64,000 nt of DNA from Bidens hawaiensis (GCA_021521415.1 JAIQDT010007665.1:62001-126000); one strand, 5' to 3'. Shown: positions 1 to 12,675, numbered from the stretch's first letter. Translations and numbers: made by a program. The notes: generated by a model from the letters alone, not told the origin.

Positions 1-361
1 AGGATTCTCAATCTGTTTTTATTAGGATGATTTATCCTTGAAACTTTTCTCAAAACTTTTAATAAATCTAAGACTATAACAGATATACTTTCATAATAAT
101 AAATAACATGCAAAGTAGTCAAAAGATTTAAGTTATTATTATTAATAAGTCACTTGGACTTACCAAAATCCTTAACCCGGACTTCACCATTCAAAGATGG
201 ACCATCCACCCGGGTTAAGCAGATGTTACTAATTGTTCATCAAAGTGCAGGGAAAATAAAGACAGGGGCATCAAAGGCACTATCCCCATGAAAAGAGGAT
301 CCCTCCACCTTTGCTACCCCTAACAATTGTCTTAAGGATCATAGATCCTTTATCCTAATTA

Positions 362-2052
362 CTATGTTTTATTACATACCATAATATCCATAAAAACATC
401 AGCAAATAAAAAAAACGGGCTCGGGCTTTGTCTCTTATATCCTTCATTGCCCGCTTTCGCTGCCTCCTCTTTAGCAGCTGCATCATTCCACGTATCCATC
501 ACTTCAGCCTCCTGAGCTTCAACATCAGTATCAGTGCTTTCTCCTACCTCATCCTCGCCACCACCAAAATGCCGCCGAGGATTGCTTCCACTGTGCCATT
601 TCCCATGAGGATTTGTCGAAGGCAGAATCATTGGCCTCATTCACGATTTTGATCCTAGCTTGGAGGACTGACTTGGCTGCCCGGGTCTTTGTTTTGTTAG
701 TGGCGCGGGTTACTTCCTCCTGCAATTGAGCTTCGACTGAGGATACATGATCCTCGGCTTGCTTCTTCTCCTTGGTCATCTTAGCAATCGCCTTATCCTT
801 CGCAGCGGCCATGGACCTCATCCCAGGTAGGGTTTCCTCGTACTCTTCAACTATCTTCTCATGATGACTTCTGGTAGAGTTTACGTCCTGTACAAGAAAG
901 TGGGACAAAGTTAGAAGAATACTTGATTCATAAATAAAGGCTATCAGGGTCAAGAATCCTTACGGCAGTGAGCATCTCGAGAAATTGTTTCTCAGCGTCA
1001 AAAAGGTTTTCTGGCTCTGAGGGTTTCTTCCTCTTGGATGTTCCTGACTTGGCTCGGGCCGTGACTGGGGGTGGCTCATGCATCGGTGTGGATTTTGTAG
1101 TTTCATTTTTCACAAACATGCAGTCGATGTCTTCAAGGGAGAATTTGGATGCAGACTTACCGGATTTCTGGGCACCTACAAACAATGATTTACAAATAAG
1201 TTTTCAATTATTTTCAATTAATATTAAACATAGTTATAAAAATTCTTACTTGACATGTTGCTAAGTGACTCTGAGTTTGATTCTTGAAAAGCTTCTGTGA
1301 ACTTGGCTTTAAAGGTCCTAATATCTGAATCCAGTGCAAGGAACTTCTTAACTCTCTCTTTGACTCCAGAAAGTTCGGCTAACAGAGCAAAGTTATCAAC
1401 TGCAGAAGAAAGAACAAAGCATTAGTAGAAGAATCGAGTATCCTATTTGTGTTAACTAAGGATCCGGGATCCTATCCTTGAATATCCATCTTTTAGGTAA
1501 ATCGGATCCACCCGGGATTGAGTCCCTTTTTACAAAGATGAATTGGTTTTTCCAGAAAGAACCATTCTGGGTAACCTTTGAAATGGAGATCGGTTGAAGG
1601 GGTTTTGATTTAAAAATGAGGTGGTTGGAACCATGAGTAGCCAGGGTGTACAGATATGACAACTCCGACAAGCCGAACTCAACACATTCTTCATCAATGA
1701 TCCTTTCAATAGTGAGACGTACCCTCCACAACATGGGCATCGCTTGAATGTAGCTGATTCCGGTCAAGGTGAAAAAGATTTGGGTGAAGTTGCGAAAAGG
1801 ATATCGGTAGCCTATTATAAACGGTTGGGCTGGAAAGCAAACCCAGGTCCTGGATACGCAGTCACTACGTACTGTGGAATCTAAGGGACAGAAAATGGTG
1901 TCAGCCGGAAAAAGTGGTCGGAGATCATCAACTTCTGGATCAGTGAACTTACAGATCTCAGAAGAAGGGTTCGCGAGTAAACCTTGTGATTGGATTTCGT
2001 TTGGGTTCGATTGGCCAGAAGGAGAAGAAGAAGAGATAGAGATGGTCGACAT
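362..2052 (-). pseudogene. Antisense extra ORF of a Tat/Retand-like retrotransposon (degraded, multi-exon)
   Basis: The first exon runs from the ATG at 2052 to about 1463. It encodes a serine-rich N-terminus and then a globular part with WVCFPAQPF, FFTLTGISYIQAMP and FVKRDSIPGG. I associate these motifs from memory with the plant 'putative gypsy-type transposase' (Transposase_28-like) proteins. Further coding blocks follow on the minus strand near 1399-1260, 1177-963 and 891-600. They have splice-like borders (for example TTCTGCAG before the second block) and encode a lysine/glutamate-rich coiled-coil tail. The frame breaks near 570-600, where the acidic GGGEDEVGESTD stretch continues in another frame. 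The ORF lies antisense to a plus-strand polypurine tract and LTR just downstream. That is the arrangement of the extra ORFs known from Tat-lineage elements. Function unknown; probably a decayed element gene. Confidence 0.5.
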
Positions 2053-2264
2053 TATAAGAGAGAAAATGAAAAGAGGATAGAAAGAGAGATACATGTTTGG
2101 CTGCCAAGAAAGATGGTTTTAAAAGGATTGTGATGATCACATATATAGGCGGCTAATAATAATAAGGGTTAGCGATAATAATTATCTCTGACACATGTTT
2201 AATCGTATTGTTTTTATAGGAAATTCAAAATTCAAAATGACAGTTGTTATCCGTTAACACCCAC

Positions 2265-2850
2265 TATTTTGGGGGCAATTGTTAGGGAATAGATTTTATG
2301 TTGAGAATACTTTATCCTTATGTAGCTTATGGATCATTTATCCTTATATATGTTCCAGGTTGCGAAGGATCAAGGATCCTCGGTATTACTTGTTTACTAA
2401 CGTTTGTATTTCAGTGGTGTTGTGATTAATAGGTACAACGGCTATAGGACTTGGTCTACCTATTTATTCGCTATTCGACTCATTCAGCACGTGGTCAAAA
2501 GGCATGGACGCAGCTAGTGGGAGAGTGGCGGATTAATAGGACTTCTAGTTATTGTTATTTCTGGTTTATAAGGAGCTTATGATCAGTTAGGTTATCCACT
2601 TAACACTTCAAGCACGTTAGCAGTACTCAGAATTCTTTCTAGCAATACACACACACACACATAGCAATAATTGTATCACTGATCATAATCTCCAAACCTT
2701 GTAACACCCTTTTTTGATTAATAAAGAGGTGATAGACGATTTGTCATCACCTGGGGTTTTTATGCCGGCGATCTGACCAAGATTAAGGGCTTTTCCTCGC
2801 AACAAATCTCTGTGTTTTTGTTCAATAATCGTTATAATCATTCAAGCACT
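2265..2850 (+). mobile_element. Polypurine tract and 3' LTR of a Tat-like Ty3/gypsy element
   Basis: The tract TTTTGGGGGCAAT (about 2267-2279) is followed directly by TGTTAGGGAATAG at 2280, the expected start of a plus-orientation 3' LTR. Inside are ATTAATAAAG near 2717, which could act as a polyadenylation signal, and an R/U5-like region. The right boundary (about 2850) was not fixed because I found no clear CA end or target-site duplication. The 5' part of the element lies left of the window. Confidence 0.5.
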
Positions 2851-2872
2851 AAACCTCACTTTACAAATTTGG

Positions 2873-3777
2873 TTACATTATCTTTGATTGATTTTTGACC
2901 AAACCAGGAGGTTTCCCGACACACGTTGCTAAGGTGACCATAGCGGTTACACTTCGTGCAATGGCGGCACGCGGAGTAGCATTGGCAAGTGTTACGCAAA
3001 GGATGTGAGCCGCAATACGGTTTTCGTTTTTAAGGTGCTTTGGATTGTGATTGAGGTTGAAATGAGTGAGTGACGGCATAGTTTCGGTGGTTGGGTTTGC
3101 TTTACTTCTTGGAGTGGTGGGATGAGTTGGAGTAGTTTATGGATTGATGTTGAGGGTCAACTTGGTGAGGGTTGATAGTTCGGGTGTACTTTTTTCATTG
3201 GGCTTCTTGGAGCTCTTGATAGTGAGAGTACCGGCTTTGACATGGTTCTTGGAAAGAGAACCGGCTAAGGTAATTGCATCGTGGAGTGTTTGCGATTTAC
3301 TACTCATCACCGAGTCTCGAATTTGCATTGGCAAACCACCGACATACTTGTCAATCGCCCGTTCGAGGGGAGTGACCAAGTGAGGGACCAAGAGACTAAG
3401 CTATGAAAGCGGTTGGAGTAGGCGGAGTTGTCACCACTCTCTTGCTTATGTTCCCAAAATTTGTATTCTAATTTTTGGTGTTCATGTTTTGGGCAAAATT
3501 TCTTCATCATGACTTCCTTGAGCTTAGTCCATGAGTAGGCCATGGCTACTTCCGCCCCATTCGCGTACATTTCGCTATTCCACCAAATGCGGGCGGTCTC
3601 CTCGAACATGCTTGAGGTGTACGTGGTTTTCTTGTATTCAGGGCATTCACAAAGATTGAAGACGCTCTCCATCTTTTCGAACCATTGCAACAAGGTAGTG
3701 GCACAGTTCTTGTCGTAAAACGAAGATGGGTTAGCACCGGTGAATTGTTTCAGGACGAAAGGTGTGGGGTTAGGCAT
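2873..3777 (-). pseudogene. Ty3/gypsy gag fragment, frameshifted
   Basis: Minus-strand reading gives a retrotransposon gag domain in pieces. The block 3777-3400 has LLQWFEKMESVF, ARIWWNSE and KLEYKFWEHKQ. A second block at 3391-3137 begins VPHLVTPLERAIDKYVGGLP and lies in another frame. Near 2900-2990 sits a zinc knuckle CTKCNRYGHLSNVC (CX2CX4HX4C). The normal order gag core, linker, zinc knuckle is kept, so this is one gag broken by at least one frameshift near 3390. No LTR, PBS or pol is attached on either side. It abuts the Tat-like LTR on the left and a Helitron cluster on the right. Confidence 0.7.
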
Positions 3778-3869
3778 GGCTTGGGTAACAGCGGGTTGGG
3801 CGGCTTGAATTTATATCATTTCCATAACTATAATGATTTAATTGACATACAATGTAACCATCTATATAG

Positions 3870-5186
3870 TCTATAATATATATAAACGAAACCTTTAGAA
3901 GCTCTCTGGTTGTTTCCTACTTTTTCTCAAGCCACCAGATTATTTTATTTGTAAATGAAGGTTTCTCGTGCATTTGACCCGAGTTCACGGGTATAGGTCT
4001 CACCAAACCCAGATAACCTTAACAGAGTTATAACATCTCATTAAATCAAAAATTAATCTCACCAAATATCTTATATGAAAATTCCTATATAATAGGGATA
4101 TACAAAAAATTAATATCCTATTGTTTTAAAAAATATTTATAATTAAAAAACTATTTTATAGTAAAAACAAATAAGCGGGTCATGAGTCTTACAAAACCAT
4201 ATAGCTTCTAAAACGGGATATAACATGTAATCTATTTGTGAAACCCTTTCATAATTTAATCCTAATTACATTATTAACTCCTTTTCAATAAATAAAATTA
4301 AAAAATCCGAAAAAAAATATAAATATTATAAATGAATAATATAAAAACAACATCGTAATACGGGGGGGGGGGGGGGATAGAAGCTAGGGATATACTAAAA
4401 TTAATATCTTACTTCTTTACAAAAAGATATATATTATTTTAATTAAAAAAAATTTATAGTAAATAAAATAAGGGGTTATGAGTTTCACCAAACCCAAATA
4501 GCTTTAAAATCGGGTTATAGCATCTCATTTATTTGTGAAATTCTTTCATCATCAAATACTAAGTATATTATGAGCTTCAGTACAATAAATAAAATTAAAA
4601 TCTAAAAAAAATTTATCTATAATATATATAAATGAAAACATAAAAATCATATGTGTCGCGATGTGGTCGTTTCCTCTTTTTTTGGAGTCACCAGATTTGC
4701 TTGATTTTTAAATGGATGCTTCTCATGCATTTGACCCGAATTCACAGGTATGGGTCTTATCAAACCCATATTTCTTAAACGGGTTATAACATCTCATTAA
4801 ATTAGAAACTAATCTCACCAAATATTTGATATAAAAATCCTCTAAAGTAGGGATATACTAAAAATTAATATATGATTTATTTAACAAAATATATATGATT
4901 TATAATTAATAGACCAATTTTATTGTTAAAAAAACAAACGGGTCTTGGGTCTCATCAAACTCATATAGCTTTTAAACCGGGTTATAACATCTCATTTATT
5001 TGTAAAATAATTTATCATCAAACCATAAGTACATTATTAACTTTCATACAATAAAAAAAATAAAAAATAAATAAATATTAGAAACAAATAACATAAAACA
5101 ACCCCCGTAATACGGGGGAATAAAAACTAGTATATTATAAACAAATAATATAAAATAACCTCTGTAATGCGGGTGAAAAAAGCTAG
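3870..5186 (+). mobile_element. Cluster of short non-autonomous Helitrons (outer unit, possibly compound)
   Basis: A Helitron-like 5' end, TCTATAATATATATAAACG, begins at 3870. Three 3'-terminus-like structures follow. A degenerate one ends in CTAG at 4384-4387, a clean one ends at 5127-5130, and an imperfect one (CTCTGTAATGCGGGTG then CTAG) ends at 5183-5186, followed by T. The inside is AT-rich and noncoding, with recurring phrases such as GCATTTGACCCGA and GGGTTATAACATCTCATT. The simplest reading is an older Helitron from 3870 to 5186 interrupted by a second copy at 4616-5130. The extra terminus at 4387 means a tandem or hybrid structure is also possible. Confidence 0.5.
4616..5130 (+). mobile_element. 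Short non-autonomous Helitron with clean termini
   Basis: The 5' end TCTATAATATATATAAATG starts at 4616 after an A. The 3' end is a GC hairpin, CCCCCGTAATACGGGGG (5102-5118), then AATAAAAA and CTAG (5127-5130), followed by T. This fits the canonical Helitron form (5' TC, 3' hairpin then CTRR, inserted between A and T). At 515 bp with no ORF it is non-autonomous. Its sequence near GTCACCAGATTTGCTTG and GCATTTGACCCGAATTCA also occurs in the larger interrupted copy at 8655-29934. Confidence 0.75.
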
Positions 5187-5591
5187 TTAAATCATAAAAT
5201 GAGGGTTCAGATTTTTCAAAACTTAATTAGGTATTATGTTTAAAAAAATGATTTAAGATGTATACAGAACTTTAAATTCATAAAATGAAAAAAATATGTT
5301 GGCCGATTCCAAGTTTCAAACCGTAAGCCGCCAAACTGTAAAGCGACAATATAATATTTTGTCGGTCAGTTTCAACAGTTTATGAACACAACCAACAACA
5401 GAAAAGTGCATATATTAGAGGATTACACGTCTCCAGTGTCACCTAACACAACCAGTTTTAAAACTAAACACAACCTTAACATACTTTTAGTAACAATATT
5501 AATACAGTAAAACATCTGATTAGTCCAACAAGGTGGGTTAACTCCTAGAAGTTAAGATAAGTCGAAAGTCTTGTCACCATTTCCTACAACC

Positions 5592-7956
5592 TTAGTGCAG
5601 ATACGGGGCCTGGTACTGGTAACCGGTTGCAAAATAGTGACCATGGTTAGGAGCCATGTTGTAAGCCGGTGCACCCATATACTGAGGAATGTGAGTCTCA
5701 ACTGGAGCCGGGTAGCCATAGGTTCTGTTGTCATACACGTATTGCGTTGGCGGTCCATACCTGTTATCTGTCATCCTAGTACCATAGAAGTTCTTGTCAG
5801 CAGCAAAGTTAGTGTTGTTTCGGGGTGTAATAATGCCATTGGCTCGGGGTCTTTTGGGTTGAGGTTTTGCAACTTCTGCGGCTCGTTTTTTGTCAGCTTT
5901 TGCTTTCTCAAGCTGAAGGATCCTTTTTTGAAGCGGGCCCGGTGGGTATGCGTCTTCAAGCTTGTGGTCTCCAATAGACTTGATAACCGCCTTTAGTGCA
6001 TGCAATTCTCTCTCGCTGACATCATTCTACAATTTGAATATTTGAACATATTAATGTAAAGTAATTCACGAGTATGATGTAAAAAATTTAAGTTATAAAA
6101 TGAGGAACAAACCTGTGCGGATGGAGACATGTTTGCTGATTTGATGGCTGATGGGACCCGCCTTGACTCAGTCAAATATGATTTCAATATTGAAACTGGA
6201 GAGAACTGTTTAGTGAGCTCAAATGCAAATGCTAAGTTAACAGCATCAATATGCCTTCCACTATTCACCAACACATCAATTACACCTAACAAAAGATAAT
6301 ATAAGAAAAGGAAGTAATGACTCAAAAGTTAAACTTACAAATTTTCACAATTTGGATATAAACTTGGTAATCTTGTTTTTCATCAAAACAGAGTTAAGAT
6401 TAGTTTTGTAATAATATAACTTGCATAATCATATTAAACACATTCCTTTTTATAAAATTTAAAAAATAAAATAAATTAAAATATGCTTGTGGGTCAACCC
6501 GCTTTGACCTGCCCATATTGTTTCGATATGAGAAATAGGCTTGTAAATGGGACATGTTCATGTTCATTTGTTTAACTCTAACCAACCAAACAATCCGAAC
6601 AATTAAACGAATAGGGTTTTCTTGTCCGTGTTCGTTAAGAAAATGAGTGTGTCCGCGCTTGTTTAATAATAGTATAAACAGAGAGTTCAAAAGCATAAAC
6701 AAAAACAAACGAACAAAAATAACCAAACATAGGTGAACAAACATAACCCAGCAAACAACCATTAACATTAAACATGAGCATCAATTCAATTTGCCAGGCT
6801 TAAAACATGAATAAAACTGGACTCAACTGTATTGTGTTTAAAAAGTTTAACTGGATATATGAACGAACGTAAAGTAACAAACATAAATGCACGTAAACGA
6901 ATGAACATAAAACAAACAGACAAGACATGTGTTCATGTTCGTTCATTTACAAAACACTTTATCAAGCGTTCTGTTCTTTAATAAAAACAAACCTGGTATC
7001 TTGTCTGACAACCCAAGGAAGCGGCATAGATCAGCAGTCTGGCGGCGCCGACACACCATCGGTATCAATTTAGCCAAATCTTCTTGAGAATATTCAGAAT
7101 CAATGCCAAAAGTAGCCACAAGTTGCAAGAAAGCATGAGCTTCCAAAGAGTTCCCATTACTAGCATCCACATCAAGATCATCCAACTTTGGGTTCCATTC
7201 ATCAGCAATGACCCGAGCCCGTTCCTTCACGTGTTTAGAAACAACCTTTGAAACATACTTGTCACCTACACTGGTTAACAAAACGCTAAAACATTCCATT
7301 AACATAATGCACGTCCTTCTTTGACCTAAAAGGTTGGAATCTTTCTTCACGTCCTCTGATGACATGTAGAATCCACTTAAGGAATCCAATACCAGACCAC
7401 CGGGATCGGTTGAAGCCTTCAATGCAACCGGGATCTCCTCTTTGATAGAGGAAAGATTCTTCCGGTTATCTGATATGAACGTGTGGAGTCCTTTTGCATC
7501 ATTCTCTTCACATAACTTGGCAAGTTGAGGGTTTGATAGTGCCTTCATATCACTTTCAGATAACTTTTCAATATCAATAGTATCTTCTTCAACGACGGGA
7601 TCGGCCTCAGTGATTCCATTAATGCGTCTGTTAATGGCAGCGACAGCGGCGTCTCGTTTATCTTGGAGTCGTTCCAGTGATGCTTCTTCTTTGGCGGTTA
7701 CAGCTGCTTGACGTTTCTCGAGAACCTGTCGGGATTGAGTTGTCTTTAGTTCAAATTCTTTTTCTTGGTCTTCCAGCTCGGTAAAACGCCTTTTTAAGGA
7801 CTTCTCAAGCCCATGGAAATGATCCTCAATCTGTTTCCATTTGAGGTTAAGGGTTACGGCTCGGTCACTTTCCAGCTCAGCAAATGCTCTCTGCAGTTGT
7901 TGGATCTTAGAGGTTGTTGACTCCAGGAGTGAAGCAACAGATTTTGCATCTTCCAT
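5592..7956 (-). CDS. FRL3: FRIGIDA-like protein, FRL3 type
   Basis: Three coding exons on the minus strand: 7956-6993, 6285-6113 and 6026-5592. Each junction keeps frame and has GT-AG borders (CAG/GTTTG to TTAG/GTG, CAG/GTTTG to GTAG/AAT). They give 523 residues, close to the roughly 550 of the Arabidopsis family. The N-terminus MEDAKSVASLLESTTSKIQ and the following LNLKWKQIEDHFHGLEKSL match FRIGIDA-like protein 3 from memory. Residues about 13-120 look coiled-coil, the central part is the alpha-helical FRIGIDA domain, and KPQPKRPR at residues 433-440 is a basic, nuclear-localisation-like motif. The tail is Tyr/Pro-rich. FRIGIDA itself acts in nuclear complexes promoting FLC transcription; the role of FRL3 types is less clear. 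No internal stop or frameshift was seen, so the gene looks intact. Intron 1 (6286-6992) holds repeat-like ACAAACGAACA sequence. Confidence 0.9.
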
Positions 7957-8250
7957 CGTGTTGCAGAAACTGTAAAATAAACGGAAAAATTGACCTAAAA
8001 TCACCTCTTTCTACATAGCATGAATATACAATACATACAGAGCATAAAACCCTACCTAAATTGTTGTAAAAGAGTACCAAAACCCTAACCCTTAATAAAC
8101 CGCATCCCAACAAAATAAAAACTGAAATTAGGAAAAACGAAAGGGAATTTGTTGGTAAAATAAAAACCCTAATAATTTGGGTAGAAAAGTGGTTGGATCT
8201 GAAATAATGAAAGCAAGAGTGGAAAGAAGAGAAGAATGAATGGACTTACC
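7957..8250 (-). other. 5' UTR with a probable leader intron of the FRL3-like gene
   Basis: Upstream of the ATG at 7956 the minus strand shows a good acceptor (TTTTACAG ending at 7970). At 8250 there is a strong donor, TCTCCG/GTAAGT. A leader intron 8249-7970 with a 13-nt second UTR exon (7969-7957) is therefore likely. Inferred from splice signals only. Confidence 0.55.
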
Positions 8251-8654
8251 GGAGAAAGAAAATACTACTAGTCTAAGGCATTTTGGGGGCGGAGAAGAAC
8301 AAAGTGAAGAAATAATGAAGGCGGCTTCGGATTTAGATGAGATGGAGATGAGATGGGTAGCAACCAAATACTCTCTCTCTCTCCCCTCTTTCCTCTTTTC
8401 TTTTCCAGACATTTTGCTTCTGCCACACTCATCTTTGCTATTGCCAATATTCATAAATTAACATACTCGACAAGTAACATAATCGACTTTAATGACATGA
8501 CTTTTGTTGTTTTAAGATTATGGCTATATATCTTTTATAGAAATTACTTCATTTTCTATATTTCATTTCACTTCATCACAATTTAAAAAAATTATATTAT
8601 TAAAATGCTTTATAATAAAGTATACCACATATTATTGTTTACGTTATATATATA
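8251..8654 (-). promoter_or_regulatory. 5' UTR start and short upstream region of the FRL3-like gene
   Basis: About 400 bp separate the leader-intron donor from the Helitron end at 8655. On the minus strand, 8371-8410 is GA-rich (GAGAGAGAGAG), as is common in plant 5' leaders. Beyond it the sequence is AT-rich. No single TATA box or start site can be named with confidence. Any promoter element further out would lie in transposon sequence. Confidence 0.35.
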
Positions 8655-8665
8655 CTAGTTTAATC

Positions 8666-9284
8666 TAGGGCCGTCCAAACCGCTCAACGCTCGAACTCAC
8701 TCGCCCGTTGCTCGAAAATTGCTCGGAAAATGCTCGATCGTTGTTTCGCTCGATTGAAAACGAGCCGCTCTGCTCGGTTCGGTTTGTAAACGAGCCAAGC
8801 AACGAGCAAGGGTATGCTCGGTTCGGCTCGGCTCGAATATTTTTAATTTATTTTATATATAATTATATATGAACAAATATATAAATATATAGACAAAACA
8901 CATAAATATAAGCTTACAATTATTTTTACCCCTTAAAATTTTCATATACCGTTAATTTTATTGTTTTATTTGTTCAATTCAAATTTTTAGAAAACTAAAA
9001 GTTTGTTTACATGATTATTATATCTCACTCTAAACTTATTTATAATAAAAAATTACAATGTATTACATGTTTTTCTAAAAACTACTAATTTATTTATAAA
9101 ATATATTATTTATAACATTTAAATTTGTTTTTTATTGAATTTATTAAAGTGAAAAATAAATAAATAATGCTCGAAATCGCTCGATGTTCGATCGAAAAAT
9201 GCTCGACTCGATTTTGGCTCGTTTCGGTTTTCGCTCGGTTCGAATTTCAGCCGCTCGGTTCGGCTCGGCTCGTGAACAGCCCTA
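8666..9284. mobile_element. hAT-type MITE
   Basis: The ends are TAGGGCCGTCC at 8666 and, on the other strand, TAGGGCTGTTC from 9284. The flanking 8-bp duplications are GTTTAATC (8658-8665) and GCTTAATC (9285-9292), one mismatch. Both subterminal regions are dense in CTCG/CGAG words (GCTCGGTTCGG and similar), and the middle is AT-rich. At 619 bp with no transposase it is non-autonomous. TIR form and 8-bp TSD fit the hAT superfamily. The short open frame at 9167-9367 is a by-product of the repeats. Confidence 0.75.
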
Positions 9285-9530
9285 GCTTAATCCTCCCGTA
9301 TTACGGGGGTTTATTCAAGTTTTGTTTTAATCGTTTGTTATTTTATGATGATTTATTTTATTTTTGAACGTAGTTTAGTTTTAATTTAATACATATATAT
9401 TAGTTTTTATTATATATTTTAGCGTTTTAGTTTTTCAATTTAGATGTGTAGGTTTTTTTTGATTTTTAACGAACAAACATAAACGGACACGAACATGTGG
9501 ATTTTTAAATGAACAAACATTGTAACACCC

Positions 9531-12500
9531 CATAACCGCAGCGGAAACGTAAACGAGATGCAACAGACACGTCTGATATCAACAGCATTGCTTATAAAGG
9601 AAACACCACTACATTAATTTACACCATATTGCATTGTTCCGAGTTTAGTTACCGTCTAGGCGTTAGCACATAAGTTTTACCAACATTACATTAACATATT
9701 TAATACAAAAAGATCATTAAGCTTCCACAAAAAAAACACGCATCGTCAAGCATGTAGCAATTAATCCAGTTTGGGGGTACCTAGAAAGCATGTAAAGAAA
9801 ACGGGTCAACTACGAATAGTTGGTAAGTTTCACTAATTTAAATAAACAGCGACAAGTCATTATAATAATCATATATTAACGATGTAATTATGCTGAGCCC
9901 ACAAGTGAAACCTCTGACTATCCACATACAACCCCGTGGCATACTCCGCCCACGAACCTGCCCCAAACCGCTATGCCTAACATTACATAGCAAAATAAAT
10001 AACAACAAAATAGACATGTGTAACTGGCTGGGAAACATCAGCAAATCCATGCCGGACCAGTTAGGTTTGTCAGACCAATAGTACTATTCACACTCTACCG
10101 GCTTTTAGCTAATCACTCGTGTTACGGGGCCTTACAATGTTAGCAACTCAGACAATTACCATCTTAGTACATTTCCGTACGATTCCCGTACAATAAAATA
10201 TATATAAATACACGCAAATCCATGCGTTCAGTATGTACTTAAACATTTTGATAATAACATGCTTCCCACCCCAGAAAATATTTAAAAACAATTCAGAAAA
10301 AGGGGCTCGTGAAACTCACCTTATCGCAAGCAAGCAGGTAACACAGTACGTGAGCTACTAGTCCGGATCTGTAATACGATCCCTAAGTTCGTTACTATAC
10401 AATCACTATTAATATAACTTTAACCGTGTTAACCGGTACATCTGGGGACACTGTTAACCCAGTACTGTACCCGTTCCGGGGGCAATGTTAACCCAGAAAC
10501 ACTTCTCCGGACTCAGATTGTGATATCGTTTAGAGTTCAATAGTTAAAATTACTATTAGTTCGTTTTCCCCGTTTTGCGTGCCTAGCACGGTTATCCGTT
10601 TTTACGTTTCAAAAATGAGTTTGGTCACACACGACCCGAAAATAGTTGTTGACTGATAATTTATTTAAAGTTGTGAAATTAGAGCTCGGTTTAGACGCCC
10701 CGATTGGCCGCGGGACCCGTTTCCGTCTTTAGTGCACCGGAAACTGTTAAATCGGATAAAATTACCCAAATCATCCGAATTGTTTTCGGATGATTTATTT
10801 TTACCTGTTTAACTCAGTTATATGAAAATAGTTCATTTTTAGGGTTTTTATACACCAGTCAGCTCGTTTAGGCGAACTTTACCGGTTTACGCGTTTTAAA
10901 CTTTAAAAGTTTGTTTTGCACAAATAATTATCCGTTTAATCTCGGATCTTGAAATTTTGCACAAATCACTTTTTGACAGTGAGGAATTTTATAAAAATAT
11001 TTCCAGAATTAATTTTTATATTTAAAATTTATTTATCTATTTTTAAACACCATTTAAACACTAAATATGTCGTAAATACCAAACGACCTTAGAAAAATCC
11101 CAAATTTTTCCTGGATGACCCCTGACATCCACATAGTCCCCTGTAATTTTTTCAGAACCAAAATCTCTTTTTACATGCCATTTTTTGTAAAACCGAGCTA
11201 GAAAACCCTAGAACTCGTTTAACCGAAAAGCCTACTTAGACTTCTCCAACTGACCTAAACTTTTGTGTGTGACTTTTACATGTTATAAAAAGCTTATCTG
11301 GAATTTTCCAGAATTTATCATGATATTTAAATATTTTTCACCATTTTTAGCCAAAACCGAGCATTAAATTCACCAAATATTCATCCTTTGTCCAAAAATT
11401 ACCAAATTTTCACAGATCTCATATTTTCATGTGCAGATAATCTCTGTGAAATTTCGTAGCCTAACTCTAAATGTACCACAATCTGTCCAAAACACATACA
11501 CCATAAAAAAAAACCGAACTACCTTGTGTTTTTAGTTTCAAATCGCAAGGATCTTGCTTTCTAGCCTTTGCTAACAACTAGATACAACACCTACAAGCAC
11601 AATAATACCACACCAAGTAAGTTACACCCACAATCAAGCCATTTCTTTCATGGGTTCGGTTATGATTTAAAAACAAAGATTTAAACCGTAAAAATTCGTT
11701 TTTGGTTCGTTTAACTCCTTTCTTGGACCAAGATCCCTTGTATAACCCGTATACATCACTTGATCATGCAAGAATCGGTTTTCATCTCGGGTTTTCACCC
11801 TTTTTCACTTGAAACCTCATTTTCTTGCAAATAAACTCAAGAAAAGAAGATGAAAACGTAAATAACTCGATTTTTACCTTGTTTTTCTTGCTACAAATCC
11901 GGGTTTTTAGTTCATGATGTGGAGAGAAAGTGGAATCTTGCAATGGTTGTTTAAAAAAAAAACTAACAAGAGGCAAGGGGTATAACCCCCATGCCGATCG
12001 GAAGTGAGGGGTGGTGGGGTGGGACCCACCTTTCCATTCCTAGCCACTCATTTGGATTTTGGAAATCCGGATAATGTTTTGGATAATCTGGTTCAGTTCG
12101 TTTTTCGGTTAAATGTTTAATTTAGCTTAAAACGAGGCTAAAACGGTCGTTTTCGGCTTAAAAATGAAATTTATATAAAACCGATTTAAAAACTTTAAAA
12201 ACTTAAACCATGACATTTATTAACTTAAAACATCATATTATTAATAATTGCGCATCTTTTTCGGCTTGATCGATCGTCTCTTGCTCGGTTTGGTATTAAA
12301 GGTTTCGTTTAACGTACCGACGTACCATTAAATCGAAAATTCTTTTTCTGTGCTTTAATTCACTTATCCCGAAGCTTTAATACTTCGTAAACATCACTAA
12401 ATATCATATATCTCATCTATAATGTAATCCTCGATTCGTTCGGGCTTCAATAATCGTTAATCGGTTAATCGTATTTCCAATACGATTAACTGCATAATCG

Positions 12501-12627
12501 AGTATAATCTGTACTGTGAATCATACATACTCGTATAAATGCATTATAATTCATATATTCATTACTAAATAACACATAAATAGTATATACCGGTTAGGGT
12601 ATACCTGATTTTGCCGGAATCGTTACA
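9531..12627 (-). repeat. 3' LTR of the Tekay-like element
   Basis: Begins TGTAACACCCCATAACC and ends CGGAATCGTTACA on the plus strand; 3097 bp. Pairs with 26300-29392, with scattered substitutions and small indels (for example CATAACCG against CGTAACCG near the left edge). It contains no gene. Short open frames at 9838-10081 and 11782-11976 recur in the other LTR and are shadows. Confidence 0.9.
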
Positions 12628-12639
12628 TTCTCCCCTCGT
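12628..12639 (-). other. Polypurine tract of the Tekay-like element
   Basis: On the minus strand ACGAGGGGAGAA directly precedes the 3' LTR start. Position and composition fit the plus-strand DNA primer of a Ty3/gypsy element. Confidence 0.75.
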
Positions 12640-12675
12640 AAAAAAAAATTTCGTCCTCGAAATTTTACGCGTCGA

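Noticed and set aside
6400..6960. Possible separate small gene in intron 1 of the FRL3-like gene
   Set aside because: The open frame is low-complexity and built from ACAAACGAACA-like repeats. The flanking splice sites join the FRL3 exons cleanly across it.
9890..10081. 63-residue ORF repeated at 26668-26859
   Set aside because: Duplicate only because both lie in the LTRs of one element; no domain or start context supports it.
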